Assembly: GCA_035463475.1 (NCBI GenBank) | Contig: DATHTE010000129.1 | Span: 40,602 to 104,601 of the forward strand | From: JACPDI01 sp035463475 | GTDB lineage: Bacteria; Acidobacteriota; Vicinamibacteria; Vicinamibacterales; 2-12-FULL-66-21 | DNA length: 64,000 nucleotides | Direction: 5' to 3' | Shown here: positions 45,217 through 53,603 of the stretch, piece by piece | Layout of the letters: every line of letters begins with the position of its first letter | Numbering within the stretch: position 1 is the stretch's first letter | Notes under the pieces: model-generated | Told to the model about the DNA's origin: nothing | Seen by the model: only the letters and a program-made list of their open reading frames with translations | Databases searched by the model: none | Translations under genes and position numbers: made by a program

Positions 45217-46709
45217 TGCGCATCGCCCATCGCCGTTCAGCTGTCACCCGAGTGTCGGCGATCATCGGGATCGTCGCGGCCGCGGCGGCGCTTGCGCTCG
45301 CGCAGGAGGCGCAGACTCCCACCCCCTCGACCAAGGGGATGGTCGCCAAAGGCAAGGCGCCTGTGAACGAGGCCGTGCTCGAGGTGAAATTGCCGCGCCC
45401 GCAGGAAGCGGACCTGCCGAACGGCCTGCATCTGATCGTCCTGGAGGACCACCGCGCGCCGCTGGTGACGTTCAGCCTGATCGTCCGCGGGGCCGGCGGC
45501 TACTACGACCCGGAGGCATTGCCGGGCCTCGCCAGCTTCACGGCGTCGCTGATGCGCGAAGGGACCGCGACCCGCACCTCTCAACAGATCTCCGAGCAGC
45601 TCGAGCGGATGGCGGCGAACCTGTCCATCAACGCGGGCATGTCGTCGGTGGAATCCACCGTCAGCGGCTCCTCGCTGTCGGAGAACTTCGCCGACGTGAT
45701 GGCGATCACCGCGGATGTCCTGCTGAACCCGTCGTTCCCCGACAAGGAGATCGTGCTGTTCAAGCAGCGCACGGGTGCGCAGCTCACCCAGCAGCGCAGC
45801 CAGCCCGGGTTCCTCGCGTCCGAGCGCTTTGCGCGCGTCGTCTACGGCAACCATCCGGCAAGCCGGGTGGCGCCAACGCCGGAGGCCCTCAACGCCGTCA
45901 CGCGCGCGCAGCTCGCCGAGTTTCACAAGGCGCACTACGCGCCCGACCGTGCCGCGCTCGCGGTGGCGGGTGACGTCTCGATGGCGGAGGTGCGACAGCT
46001 GGTCGAGACCCACCTGGGCGGATGGAAGAAAGCCGGAACGCCAGCGCCCGGGATCGCCGAACCGCCCGCGGCCGGCCCGGCCCGCGTGTACCTCGTCGCG
46101 CGACCGAACTCAGTCCAGACGAACCTGGTCGTCGGGACGCAGGCCATCAACCGGACGAGCCCGGACTACGACGTCGTCCAGGTGATGAACAAGATCATCG
46201 GCGGCGGACCCACCGGACGCCTGTTCATGCTCCTGCGCGAAGAGAAGGGCTACACGTACGGCGCGTATAGCGTCATCGCGGCATCCCAGTATCGCGGCGC
46301 GTGGCAGGCGTCCACGCAGGTTCGGACGGAGGTCACCGAGCCCGCGCTGCGCGACCTGCTCGGTGAGCTGGCGACGATGCGGGATCGGCCGGTGCCGGCC
46401 ACCGACCTGCAGATCGCGAAGCGATCGATGGTGGCCTCGTTTGCGCTCTCGCTGGAATCCCCGCCGCAGATGCTCGGCTACTACACCACGCGGTGGCTGT
46501 ACGACCTGCCGGCCGACTACTGGGACAAGTTCCCCGAGCGCACCATGGCCGTCACCGCCGTGCAGGTGCAGGACGCGTCGAAGAAGTACCTCGACCCCGC
46601 GCGCGTGCAGATTGTCGCCGTCGGCGATGCGTCGAAGATCGAGGCCGCCCTCGCGAAGTTCGGCCCTCTCGAGGTGTACGACACGGAGGGGAAGCGGGTT
46701 AGTCAGTAA
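45216..46709 (+). CDS. Secreted M16 family protein, non-catalytic partner
   Basis: M16 fold of 497 aa with a signal sequence (MRIAHRRSAVTRVSAIIGIV). At the place of HxxEH the sequence is LASFTASLMREGT, so the zinc ligands are absent. The R/Y region that positions substrate is kept (GPTGRLFMLLREEKGYTYGA). It follows the catalytic M16 gene with a TGATG overlap and probably forms a heterodimer with it. The stop is followed by a tandem heptamer repeat. Confidence 0.92.
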   Translation: MRIAHRRSAVTRVSAIIGIVAAAAALALAQEAQTPTPSTKGMVAKGKAPVNEAVLEVKLPRPQEADLPNGLHLIVLEDHRAPLVTFSLIVRGAGGYYDPEALPGLASFTASLMREGTATRTSQQISEQLERMAANLSINAGMSSVESTVSGSSLSENFADVMAITADVLLNPSFPDKEIVLFKQRTGAQLTQQRSQPGFLASERFARVVYGNHPASRVAPTPEALNAVTRAQLAEFHKAHYAPDRAALAVAGDVSMAEVRQLVETHLGGWKKAGTPAPGIAEPPAAGPARVYLVARPNSVQTNLVVGTQAINRTSPDYDVVQVMNKIIGGGPTGRLFMLLREEKGYTYGAYSVIAASQYRGAWQASTQVRTEVTEPALRDLLGELATMRDRPVPATDLQIAKRSMVASFALSLESPPQMLGYYTTRWLYDLPADYWDKFPERTMAVTAVQVQDASKKYLDPARVQIVAVGDASKIEAALAKFGPLEVYDTEGKRVSQ

Positions 46710-46711
46710 TC

Positions 46712-46840
46712 AGGAGATAGGAGGTAGGAGGTAGGAGGTAGGAGGTAGGAGGCGGCGGCTGATGCCGCCACGCGGCATGGCGCGGGCGGCGCCCGCGCAG
46801 AGAGGAATTCTGCCTCCTTCCTCCTGTCTCCGGTTCGCGT
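46712..46840. repeat. Heptamer array and flanking inverted repeat between convergent genes
   Basis: Six tandem 7-nt units AGGAG(A/G)(T/C) at 46712-46753. Further on are GGCGGC-TGAT-GCCGCC and GCGGGC-GGC-GCCCGC palindromes, then CCTCCTTCCTCCTGTCTCC (46812-46830), which is an inverted copy of GGAGATAGGAGGTAGGAGG (46713-46731) at 17 of 19 positions. The whole gap between the two convergent genes could fold into one branched stem. Confidence 0.8.
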
Positions 46841-46843
46841 CAT

Positions 46844-48127
46844 TCAGCTCTTCGGCAGGCCCTTCTCCGCCAGCAGTTCCATCGCGTTCGCGAAGGTGTC
46901 GACCTCTTCGGGCGTCGTGTAGACGTTCGGTGTCACGCGCACGCCTTCGTATTCGGCGTGGACGATCGGGGTGGCGATGATGCGCCACCGGTTCCAGAGG
47001 TGCTCGACCACCTTCGCCGTGGGCACGCCGACGATCTGCACCGTCGCAATCGCGCCGGACCTGCCCTCGGCGAGATCCGTGTGAATCCTGATCCGCGGAT
47101 GGCCCTGGACCCGCCGCGTCCAGCGATCGCGCAGGTATCGCAGGCGGGCGATCTTGCGGTCCGCGCCGATCCCCTCGTGGAACGCCATCGCCTCGGCAAT
47201 CGCGTTGTGGTTCGCCGCCGGGTGCGTGCCGATCTCCTCGAACTTGCGGATGTCTGCGCCACGCGTCGCCGCGGCTGGCGTGAGCGGCCAGAGGCCCGCG
47301 ATGTGCTCCCGGCGCACGTAGAGGAACCCGGTGCCGATCGGCGCGAGCAGCCACTTGTGAAGGCTCGTGCCGTAGTAATCGCATCCCAGCTCCGCCACCT
47401 TGAACGGAAAATGCGCGAACGCGTGCGCGCCGTCCACGATTGTCCTGATGCCGCGCGCCCGGGCCATGTCGCAGATGCCCTTCACGGGGAAGATGTGCCC
47501 AGTCAGGTTCGTGATGTGGCAGAAGTGAATCACCCTGGTGCGCGGCGTCACGGCGCGCCCGAAGAGCGCCACGAGCTCGTCCTGCGACTTCGGAGGTACG
47601 GGGAAGGACAGCCTTCTCAACACGATGCCGTCGCGCCGCACGCGCTGCTCCCACGTATCGAGCATGCGGCCGTAGTCCTGATTCGTCGTCAGGACTTCGT
47701 CGCCGGCCTTCAGATCCAGGCCGAGCTGCGCAATCTGGAGCGCTTCGGACGCGTTCCGCGTGATCGCGATCTCTTCGGGGTCGCAGCCGAACTCCGCGGC
47801 GATCCGGCGCCGCACCGTCTCGATGTTCGGCTCGAGGATCTGCCACATGTGGTACACGGGCGCCTGGTTCGAGACATCCAGGTACCGCTTCAGCGCCTCG
47901 TGGACGACACGCGGGCTGGGGCAGCAGCCTCCGTTGTTCAGGTTGATGAGCGTGCGATCCAGCGTGAACGCCTGTTGAATCTCGCGCCAGTACCCCTCGT
48001 CCGCTGCGAGATCGTCGGGCGCGCGGCCCGCCGCGCGGGTGGCGGCGGCCTCGAGCCGGGCGCGCTCGAGCGCCAGGGCCGGCAGGGCCAGACCGGTGGT
48101 GTGCAGGAACCTGCGACGCGTGAGCAT
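46844..48127 (-). CDS. Tat-exported class V aminotransferase-fold PLP enzyme
   Basis: Protein of 427 aa. A Tat-type signal (MLTRRRFLHTTGLALPALAL) points to export of the folded, cofactor-loaded enzyme. The body is a class V (fold type I) PLP protein: YHMWQILEPNIETVRRRIA, ITRNASEALQIAQ, IVDGAHAFAHFPF and the PLP lysine in GTSLHKWLLAP. Isopenicillin N epimerase-like proteins look similar; the real substrate is unknown. ATG at 48127 is preceded by GGGGGAATTCAC. Divergent from the aldehyde oxidoreductase operon. Confidence 0.9.
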   Translation of the reverse strand: MLTRRRFLHTTGLALPALALERARLEAAATRAAGRAPDDLAADEGYWREIQQAFTLDRTLINLNNGGCCPSPRVVHEALKRYLDVSNQAPVYHMWQILEPNIETVRRRIAAEFGCDPEEIAITRNASEALQIAQLGLDLKAGDEVLTTNQDYGRMLDTWEQRVRRDGIVLRRLSFPVPPKSQDELVALFGRAVTPRTRVIHFCHITNLTGHIFPVKGICDMARARGIRTIVDGAHAFAHFPFKVAELGCDYYGTSLHKWLLAPIGTGFLYVRREHIAGLWPLTPAAATRGADIRKFEEIGTHPAANHNAIAEAMAFHEGIGADRKIARLRYLRDRWTRRVQGHPRIRIHTDLAEGRSGAIATVQIVGVPTAKVVEHLWNRWRIIATPIVHAEYEGVRVTPNVYTTPEEVDTFANAMELLAEKGLPKS

Positions 48128-48252
48128 GTGAATTCCCCCGCGGAGTATACCTCTCGTCCCTGAAGAAGTCCGACGCCTGACGCCGGGCGACTCAGGACCA
48201 CTGACGCACGGTCGAGACGGCTTTCCGTCGCCCCTCCGTCGTTCTCCGATTG

Positions 48253-48261
48253 TGCTAGGCT
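48253..48261 (+). promoter_or_regulatory. Candidate extended -10 promoter of the aldehyde oxidoreductase operon
   Basis: TGC-TAGGCT, within TGTGCTA as at the tRNA-Leu promoter. It lies 28 nt before the ATG and just upstream of CCCGGAGG. No clear -35. Confidence 0.35.
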
Positions 48262-48289
48262 GAACGACTTTCCCGGAGGTTTCCTCTCC

Positions 48290-48892
48290 ATGGCGCCGAA
48301 AGACGATTTCGGATTCAGCCGCCGCGACTTCCTGAAGACCGTCGGGGTCGGAGGCATCGCGGCCGGCGTGGCGGGACCTGTTGACGCCGCCGCGCAGCAG
48401 GCCCAGAGCGTGGGTCCGGGACCGGTTCCCATCACGCTCACGATCAACGGCCGAACGCACCGGCTCGAGGCGGAACCTCGCGTCACGCTGCTCGACGCCG
48501 TGCGCGACCGGCTGCAGCTGACCGGCGCGAAGCGCGTGTGCGATCGCGGCAGCTGCGGTGCGTGCACGATGATCGTGGACGGCCGGACGATCTACGCGTG
48601 CTCGACGCTGGCGATCGAGATGCAGGGCAGGAACATCCGCACGGTGGAGGGGCTTGCCGAGGGCACCGTGCTGCACCCCGTGCAGCAGGCGTTCTGCGCG
48701 TCGGACGCCCTCATGTGCGGGTTCTGCACGCCCGGGTTCGTGACCGCCACGGTCGCCCTCCTCGAGCGCAACCCCAATCCGAGCGCGGACGAGGCGCGCA
48801 AGGCGCTCGACGGGAACATCTGCCGGTGCGGCACCTACTCGCGCGTGCTCGAAGCGGCGCTCAAATCAACAAAGGGAGGATCCCGTGGCTAG
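48290..48892 (+). CDS. paoA: Periplasmic aldehyde oxidoreductase, [2Fe-2S] subunit (PaoA/YagT-like)
   Basis: Electron-transfer subunit of a xanthine-oxidase-family molybdoenzyme, 200 aa. A Tat signal (SRRDFLKTVGVGGIAAGVAG) shows export of the assembled complex. The ferredoxin-type cluster ligands are Cys84, 89, 92 and 104; the second cluster ligands are Cys143, 146, 178 and 180 (CGFC and CRC). It overlaps the molybdenum subunit gene by 8 nt. The Tat signal on the small subunit and the cysteine-rich FAD subunit point to the PaoABC type rather than xanthine dehydrogenase. Confidence 0.92.
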   Translation: MAPKDDFGFSRRDFLKTVGVGGIAAGVAGPVDAAAQQAQSVGPGPVPITLTINGRTHRLEAEPRVTLLDAVRDRLQLTGAKRVCDRGSCGACTMIVDGRTIYACSTLAIEMQGRNIRTVEGLAEGTVLHPVQQAFCASDALMCGFCTPGFVTATVALLERNPNPSADEARKALDGNICRCGTYSRVLEAALKSTKGGSRG

Positions 48893-51029
48893 CTGGCCCA
48901 CCACGCCCAACCTCCTCGGCAAGTCCACGCCGCGTCTCGACGGTCCCGCCAAGGCGAGCGGCCGGGCGAAGTACGCGTACGACATCCAGCGCCCCGGCAT
49001 GCTGTACGGGCGCATCGTCCGGTCGCCCCACGCGCACGCCCGCGTCCGCGCGATCGATCTCTCGGCGGCCGCGAAAGCGTCTGGCGTGCGCGCGGCGATC
49101 GCGCTGCTCGACGTCTCGCAGGCGGACGTCGCGAAATCGATGTACCAGGGAGACGAAATCGCCGCGGTGGCGGCGGATACCGAGGAACAGGCGCGTGACG
49201 CCGCGCGCCTCGTCAAGGTCGATTTCGAAGTGCTGCCGCACCTGGCCACCGTCGAGCAGGCGATGCGGCCGGAGGCGCCGCTGGTGTTCCCGAAGGGAAA
49301 CATGACCGCGGGGTCGCTCGAAGAGAATGGCAGCCTCGAGACCGGCTTCGCGAGCGCCGCGCACACCGTTGAGGGGCTGTACTCCACGCAGGTGCAGACC
49401 CACACGTGCCTCGAAACCCATGGCTGCGTGGCGGAGTGGGAGGGGGATCGGCTCAACGCGTGGGTCTCCACGCAGGCCGTGCACGCGACGGCGAACGGCG
49501 TCGCGACCGCGCTCAATATTCCCGCCACCGACGTGCACATCGTGACCGACTACATGGGCGGCGGCTTCGGATCGAAGCTCGGTCCCGATTTCGAACTGGT
49601 CACCGCCGCCAAGCTCGCGCGTGAAGCGAAGCGTCCCGTGAAGCTGATGCTCGATCGGAAGGAGGAGCATCTGGGGACGGGCAACAGGCCGTCCGCGTAT
49701 GCGAAGGTGCGAGCGGGCGTAGACGCGGAAGGGAAGTTCGTCGCGTTCGACGCGGAGACCTGGGGCACCGGGGGCGCCGGCCAGGGGGCGGGCTTCCCGC
49801 TGCCGTACCCGGTGTACGTCTGGCCGAACCGGCGCCGCCGCCATCGCGACGTGTACATCAACGCCGGGCCGCAGCGCGCCATGCGCGCGCCGGGTCACCC
49901 GCAGGGGTCCTTCATCACCGAAGTCGTGATCGACGAGTTGGCCGACAAGGCGGGCATCGACCCGCTGCAGATCCGGCTGAAGAACCTGCCCCCGCAGGAA
50001 CCGAACTTGATGTGGGGCAAGTACTTCGAGATGGGAGCGGAGAAGATCGGCTGGAGCCGGCGGCACAAGACCGGCGATCCGGCGCCCGGCCCGATCAAGC
50101 GCGGGCTGGGCTGCGCCGCGAACCGCTGGGGCGGCGGAGGCAGCCCCAAGACCGTCGGCCAGGTCGAAGTCTATCCGGACGGCGGCGCGCTCGTGCGCAT
50201 CGGCACTCAGGACATCGGGACCGGCACGCGCACCGTGCTGGGGTTGATCCTCGCCGAGACGTTCGGTCTTCCGCTCAGCGCGGTGAAGGTGGAGATTGGC
50301 GACAGCCGCTACCCCTTCGCGCCGGGCAGCGGTGGCAGCGTCACGATCGGCTCCGTGTCGCCGGTGGCTCGCGCCAGCGCGGAGCAGGCGCTGGCGGCGC
50401 TGTTCGCGAAGGTCGGACCCGCGCTCGGGGTGGACCCGACCACGCTGGCCGCGCGCGACTCGCGCGTGTTCGTGTCGAGCGACCCGTCGCGCGGCATGAG
50501 CTGGAAGGAGGCCTGCAAGCTGCTCGGGACCGTCCCGATCACCATCAACGGCCAATGGGAGAAAGGGCTCTCGAGCGTCGGCACGAGCGGCGTTCAGTTC
50601 GCTGACGTCGAAGTGGACGTGGAAACCGGCGTCACGCGTGTGAAGAAGATCGTCTGCGTGCAGGACACCGGGCTGATCATCGACAAGCTGACCGCCGAAA
50701 GCCAGTGCTACGGCGGCATCGTGATGGGAATCGGGTTCGCGCTGTTCGAGCACCGGATTCTCGATCGCAACACCGGGCGCATGGTGAATCCGAACATGGA
50801 GTGGTACCTGCTGCCAGGCCCGTCGGACATCCCGGAGATCGACGTCACGTTGGTCGATCAGCCGGAGCGCGGCGTCATCGGGCTCGGCGAGCCGCCGACG
50901 ATCTCCACGGCGGCGGCGATCGCCAACGCGGTGGCCAACGCGATCGGCGCGCGCGTGCGCAGCCTGCCCATCACGCCGGGCCACGTGCTCGGGGCGCTCG
51001 AGCAGCAGCGCGGAGGAGGAACGCTGTGA
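48885..51029 (+). CDS. paoC: Aldehyde oxidoreductase, molybdenum-cofactor subunit (PaoC/YagR-like)
   Basis: Catalytic subunit of 714 aa that binds the molybdopterin cofactor and oxidises aldehydes or related substrates. The N-terminal half begins TPRLDGPAKASGRAKYAYDI and contains SPHAHARVRAIDL; cofactor-binding segments include TDYMGGGFGSKLGPDFEL, NAGPQRAMRAPGHPQGSFIT and GSGGSVTIGSVSPVA. The usual active-site Glu near the C-terminus is probably in IGLGEPPTIST. GTG start at 48885 with AGGGAGGATCCC upstream, overlapping the small subunit. Gene order small-Mo-FAD differs from Escherichia coli paoA-paoB-paoC. Confidence 0.92.
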   Translation: MASWPTTPNLLGKSTPRLDGPAKASGRAKYAYDIQRPGMLYGRIVRSPHAHARVRAIDLSAAAKASGVRAAIALLDVSQADVAKSMYQGDEIAAVAADTEEQARDAARLVKVDFEVLPHLATVEQAMRPEAPLVFPKGNMTAGSLEENGSLETGFASAAHTVEGLYSTQVQTHTCLETHGCVAEWEGDRLNAWVSTQAVHATANGVATALNIPATDVHIVTDYMGGGFGSKLGPDFELVTAAKLAREAKRPVKLMLDRKEEHLGTGNRPSAYAKVRAGVDAEGKFVAFDAETWGTGGAGQGAGFPLPYPVYVWPNRRRRHRDVYINAGPQRAMRAPGHPQGSFITEVVIDELADKAGIDPLQIRLKNLPPQEPNLMWGKYFEMGAEKIGWSRRHKTGDPAPGPIKRGLGCAANRWGGGGSPKTVGQVEVYPDGGALVRIGTQDIGTGTRTVLGLILAETFGLPLSAVKVEIGDSRYPFAPGSGGSVTIGSVSPVARASAEQALAALFAKVGPALGVDPTTLAARDSRVFVSSDPSRGMSWKEACKLLGTVPITINGQWEKGLSSVGTSGVQFADVEVDVETGVTRVKKIVCVQDTGLIIDKLTAESQCYGGIVMGIGFALFEHRILDRNTGRMVNPNMEWYLLPGPSDIPEIDVTLVDQPERGVIGLGEPPTISTAAAIANAVANAIGARVRSLPITPGHVLGALEQQRGGGTL

Positions 51030-52015
51030 AGCCGTTCGCTTACGTCAACGCCAGGAACGAGCGCGAGGCGCTCGGCGCGCTGAGCGGCACGCGCGGGCGC
51101 GTGCTGCCGATCGCCGGCGGCATGGACCTCGTCGCGCTCATGAAGGACTACATCGCCCAGCCGGAACGGCTGGTCAACGTCAAGGCGCTCGACAGCACGA
51201 TCAAGGCATCGGCAGCGGGCCTGCAGCTCGGCGCGGCGGTGAAGCTGGTCGATCTGGCGGAGCATCCCTCCGTGCGGCGGGAATTCCCGTCGCTCGCCGA
51301 CGCGGCCGCCGAGGTCGGCACGCCGCAGATCCGGCACATGGGCACCGTCGGAGGCAACCTTGCGCAGCGCCCGCGCTGCTGGTACTACCGCAACGAGGAG
51401 TTCGACTGCCTGAAGAAAGGGGGCTCGCGCTGCTTCGCCGTGGACGGCGAGAACCAGTATCACGCGATCCTCGGCGGCGGGCCCTGCTACATCGTGCACC
51501 CGTCGAGCCTTGCGGTGCCGCTCCTCGCGCTCGGCGCACACGTGCGGGTGGCGTCAGCATCCGGGACGCGCGAGATCGCCGCGGCGGACTTCTTCGTGCC
51601 GCCGTCCCAGAACCTCGCGCAGGAGAACGTGCTGGCCCCGAACGAGCTCATCACCCACGTCATCGTGCCGCCGGCACGCGGGGCGAGGAACGCGACCTAC
51701 GAGGTCCGCTTCAAGCAGTCGCACGACTGGCCCCTCGCGATGGCCACCGCCGTGCTCGACATCGCAGGCGGCAGCGTTCGCGCCGCGCGCATCGTGATGG
51801 GCGCCGTGGCGCCGGTGCCGTGGCGGTCCGAGGCGGCGGAGAAAGCGCTGGCCGGTAAGGCCGTCAGCGAGCAGACCGCCTCCGCGGCGGCGGAAGCGGC
51901 GCTGAAGGACGCGCAACCGATGACCGGGAACGCGTACAAGGTGCAGATCGCGCGCACCGCCGTGAAGCGCGCCATCCTCAAGGCCGCCGGGCTGCCGGTG
52001 CCCGCAGGCGCGTAG
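51026..52015 (+). CDS. paoB: Aldehyde oxidoreductase, FAD subunit with probable [4Fe-4S] cluster (PaoB/YagS-like)
   Basis: FAD-binding subunit of 329 aa. FAD contacts are LPIAGGMDLVALMKDY and RHMGTVGGNLAQRP. Four cysteines (118, 128, 136, 154) sit in RCWYYR, EFDCLKK, SRCFAVD and GPCYIVHPS; such an insertion binds a [4Fe-4S] cluster in PaoB and is absent from ordinary xanthine dehydrogenase FAD subunits. GTG start overlaps the PaoC-like stop (GTGA), with GGAGGAGGAACGCT upstream. No PaoD-type maturation chaperone is seen nearby. Confidence 0.92.
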   Translation: MKPFAYVNARNEREALGALSGTRGRVLPIAGGMDLVALMKDYIAQPERLVNVKALDSTIKASAAGLQLGAAVKLVDLAEHPSVRREFPSLADAAAEVGTPQIRHMGTVGGNLAQRPRCWYYRNEEFDCLKKGGSRCFAVDGENQYHAILGGGPCYIVHPSSLAVPLLALGAHVRVASASGTREIAAADFFVPPSQNLAQENVLAPNELITHVIVPPARGARNATYEVRFKQSHDWPLAMATAVLDIAGGSVRAARIVMGAVAPVPWRSEAAEKALAGKAVSEQTASAAAEAALKDAQPMTGNAYKVQIARTAVKRAILKAAGLPVPAGA

Positions 52016-52024
52016 GGAGGACCC

Positions 52025-52249
52025 ATGGAGCATCCACCACTGACGTCGCGGCTCGTGACTCCGCTCCAGTGCGGCCACCTCCGGCACAAGGGCATGTACG
52101 TCATGGCCGAACCCGACCCGTCGGAGGCCTCGACAGGCGTGTGCGAAGCGACGTCGTACTGGTGCGCGAAGACGCAGAAAGCATTCGGCCCCGACGGCGG
52201 CATCGTCGGGCGCGACGCGTGCCAGCACGGCCGCGGGTGCTGCGAGTAG
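52025..52249 (+). CDS. Small cysteine-rich protein at the end of the aldehyde oxidoreductase operon
   Basis: Protein of 74 aa with a very good ribosome-binding site (TAGGGAGGACCC), 9 nt after the FAD subunit gene. It contains PLQCGHLRHKGMYVMAE, then CEATSYWCAKTQKAFGPDG and the end ACQHGRGCCE. Six Cys and three His could bind metal or an Fe-S cluster. No signal peptide. I recall similar short proteins beside molybdoenzymes but no function; a link with cofactor insertion or the extra cluster is speculation. Confidence 0.75.
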   Translation: MEHPPLTSRLVTPLQCGHLRHKGMYVMAEPDPSEASTGVCEATSYWCAKTQKAFGPDGGIVGRDACQHGRGCCE

Positions 52250-52309
52250 CAGGCGACCTTGTCGCGGGCGTCTCCCTGCGGTTAAATGAGAGCCAGCAGG
52301 GGGAGAATC

Positions 52310-52975
52310 ATGCGTAAGCTCGTGTTTGCCGCGGCCGTGTCGGCGCTCGCCGCCGTTCCTGCCGTTCGTGCCGCGGACGCGCCCGCCGTCGTCGGGCAGT
52401 ATGTCGAGACGCGCACCGCCGAGGTGTTCACCGGCGGGTGCCTCATGAACAGTGAAGGGGAGACGGGCGGCCGCGAGGCGCTCATGGCGTGGCGGATCGA
52501 TCGCGGCCGGCTCGACGGCGTGCCGCTTGACGGACTCGCTGTGGTCGCCGCAGTCACCGCGGACGTCAACCTGGGCACGCGCGAGCTCGGCGGGGTCGCG
52601 CCCTCCACGATCCGATCGGTGCTGTACGTGGATCGGCGCGCGGACGAACGCCAGCGCGCCGCGCTCGCAAGCCTCGCGCGCACGCTCTCGAACGGGTTCG
52701 TCGGGACGGTTGTGGCCGTCACGCCGGTGGACATCGAGTTCTCGCGAGGCGATCACGCGATCGAGGTGCGCGCGGGAGACGCGGCCTTGAGCGTGGCCAC
52801 GCACATGGAGCACGACGCCGAGTGCAGCGCGCTCCAGTGGTTCCACCCGCTCGCGAAGGTCGAGGGCGCGACGCTTGGCGTCACGAGGCAGCAGGCCTAC
52901 AACGGAACGCTCCTGGGACGACGCTGGATGCAGACGGACCGCCGGTCGGCGTTCATCGGTGCGTTTACCTTCTAG
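52310..52975 (+). CDS. Secreted DUF1326-like protein
   Basis: Exported protein of 221 aa: signal peptide MRKLVFAAAVSALAAVPAVR, then GQYVETRTAEVFTGGCLMNS, the usual opening of DUF1326-type proteins, with GREALMAWRI and a later HDAECSALQWFHPL. The Cys in GGC and AEC may pair in the periplasm. Function unknown. GGGGGAGAATC precedes ATG 52310. Its stop is overlapped by the start of the next gene, so the two are translated together. Confidence 0.85.
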   Translation: MRKLVFAAAVSALAAVPAVRAADAPAVVGQYVETRTAEVFTGGCLMNSEGETGGREALMAWRIDRGRLDGVPLDGLAVVAAVTADVNLGTRELGGVAPSTIRSVLYVDRRADERQRAALASLARTLSNGFVGTVVAVTPVDIEFSRGDHAIEVRAGDAALSVATHMEHDAECSALQWFHPLAKVEGATLGVTRQQAYNGTLLGRRWMQTDRRSAFIGAFTF

Positions 52976-53597
52976 GCTTGCGGTCGCTGCCGCGATGATC
53001 ATCGCGGCGGGCCCCGCGCCCGCCGCAACGCTCACCGTCTCCAAAGCCGCGAATGCGGCGGCGCCCGAGGGGCTCGCGACGCCGATCCGGGCGCTGCTCG
53101 CGCCGGGCGCGGCGCGCGTGCAGTCGGGCAACACCGTTCTCGAGTTCTGGTGGGTCAAAACGCTCGAGGCGCCCGGCGCCGATTGGGCGCAGGTACCGGA
53201 AGGCGCGCTCGTGGGGGCCGTTCGGGTCAGCGAATCGTACCCGGACGTCCGCGGCCGCCGCGTGAAAGCGGGCGTGTACACGCTGCGCTTTGCGCTCCAG
53301 CCGATGAATGGCGATCACCTGGGCGTGTCGCCCAATCGCGAGTTCCTGCTGGTGAGCCCTGCGCCGGTAGACGACTCGCCGGCGCCGGCGGGTCACGACC
53401 AGACGGTCGATCTCTCGAAGCAGGCGACCGGGGCGTCGCATCCCGCCGTGTGGGCGATGGATCCCCCGCCGGCGGGCGCGGACCTCTTCGCCCCGTACAC
53501 GAACGACCTTGGCCACGAAGGTGTTGTGTTCCAGGTGCAGACTTCTTCCGGCCCGTTGACGTTCGGCCTCGTCCTCGTCGGCAAGATCGAGGCGTAG
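52959..53597 (+). CDS. Secreted beta-rich hypothetical protein
   Basis: Protein of 212 aa. Start GTG at 52959 gives a clear signal peptide (MRLPSRLAVAAAMIIAAGPA) and overlaps the previous gene by 17 nt; no better start is visible. The mature part has an Ig-like pattern: NTVLEFWWVKTLEAPG, GALVGAVRVSESYPDVRGR, VKAGVYTLRFALQPMNGDHL and a C-terminal strand TFGLVLVGKIEA. Conserved hypothetical; coupled with the DUF1326-like protein, perhaps acting together. I cannot name a function. Confidence 0.8.
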   Translation: MRLPSRLAVAAAMIIAAGPAPAATLTVSKAANAAAPEGLATPIRALLAPGAARVQSGNTVLEFWWVKTLEAPGADWAQVPEGALVGAVRVSESYPDVRGRRVKAGVYTLRFALQPMNGDHLGVSPNREFLLVSPAPVDDSPAPAGHDQTVDLSKQATGASHPAVWAMDPPPAGADLFAPYTNDLGHEGVVFQVQTSSGPLTFGLVLVGKIEA

Positions 53598-53603
53598 CGC
53601 CGG

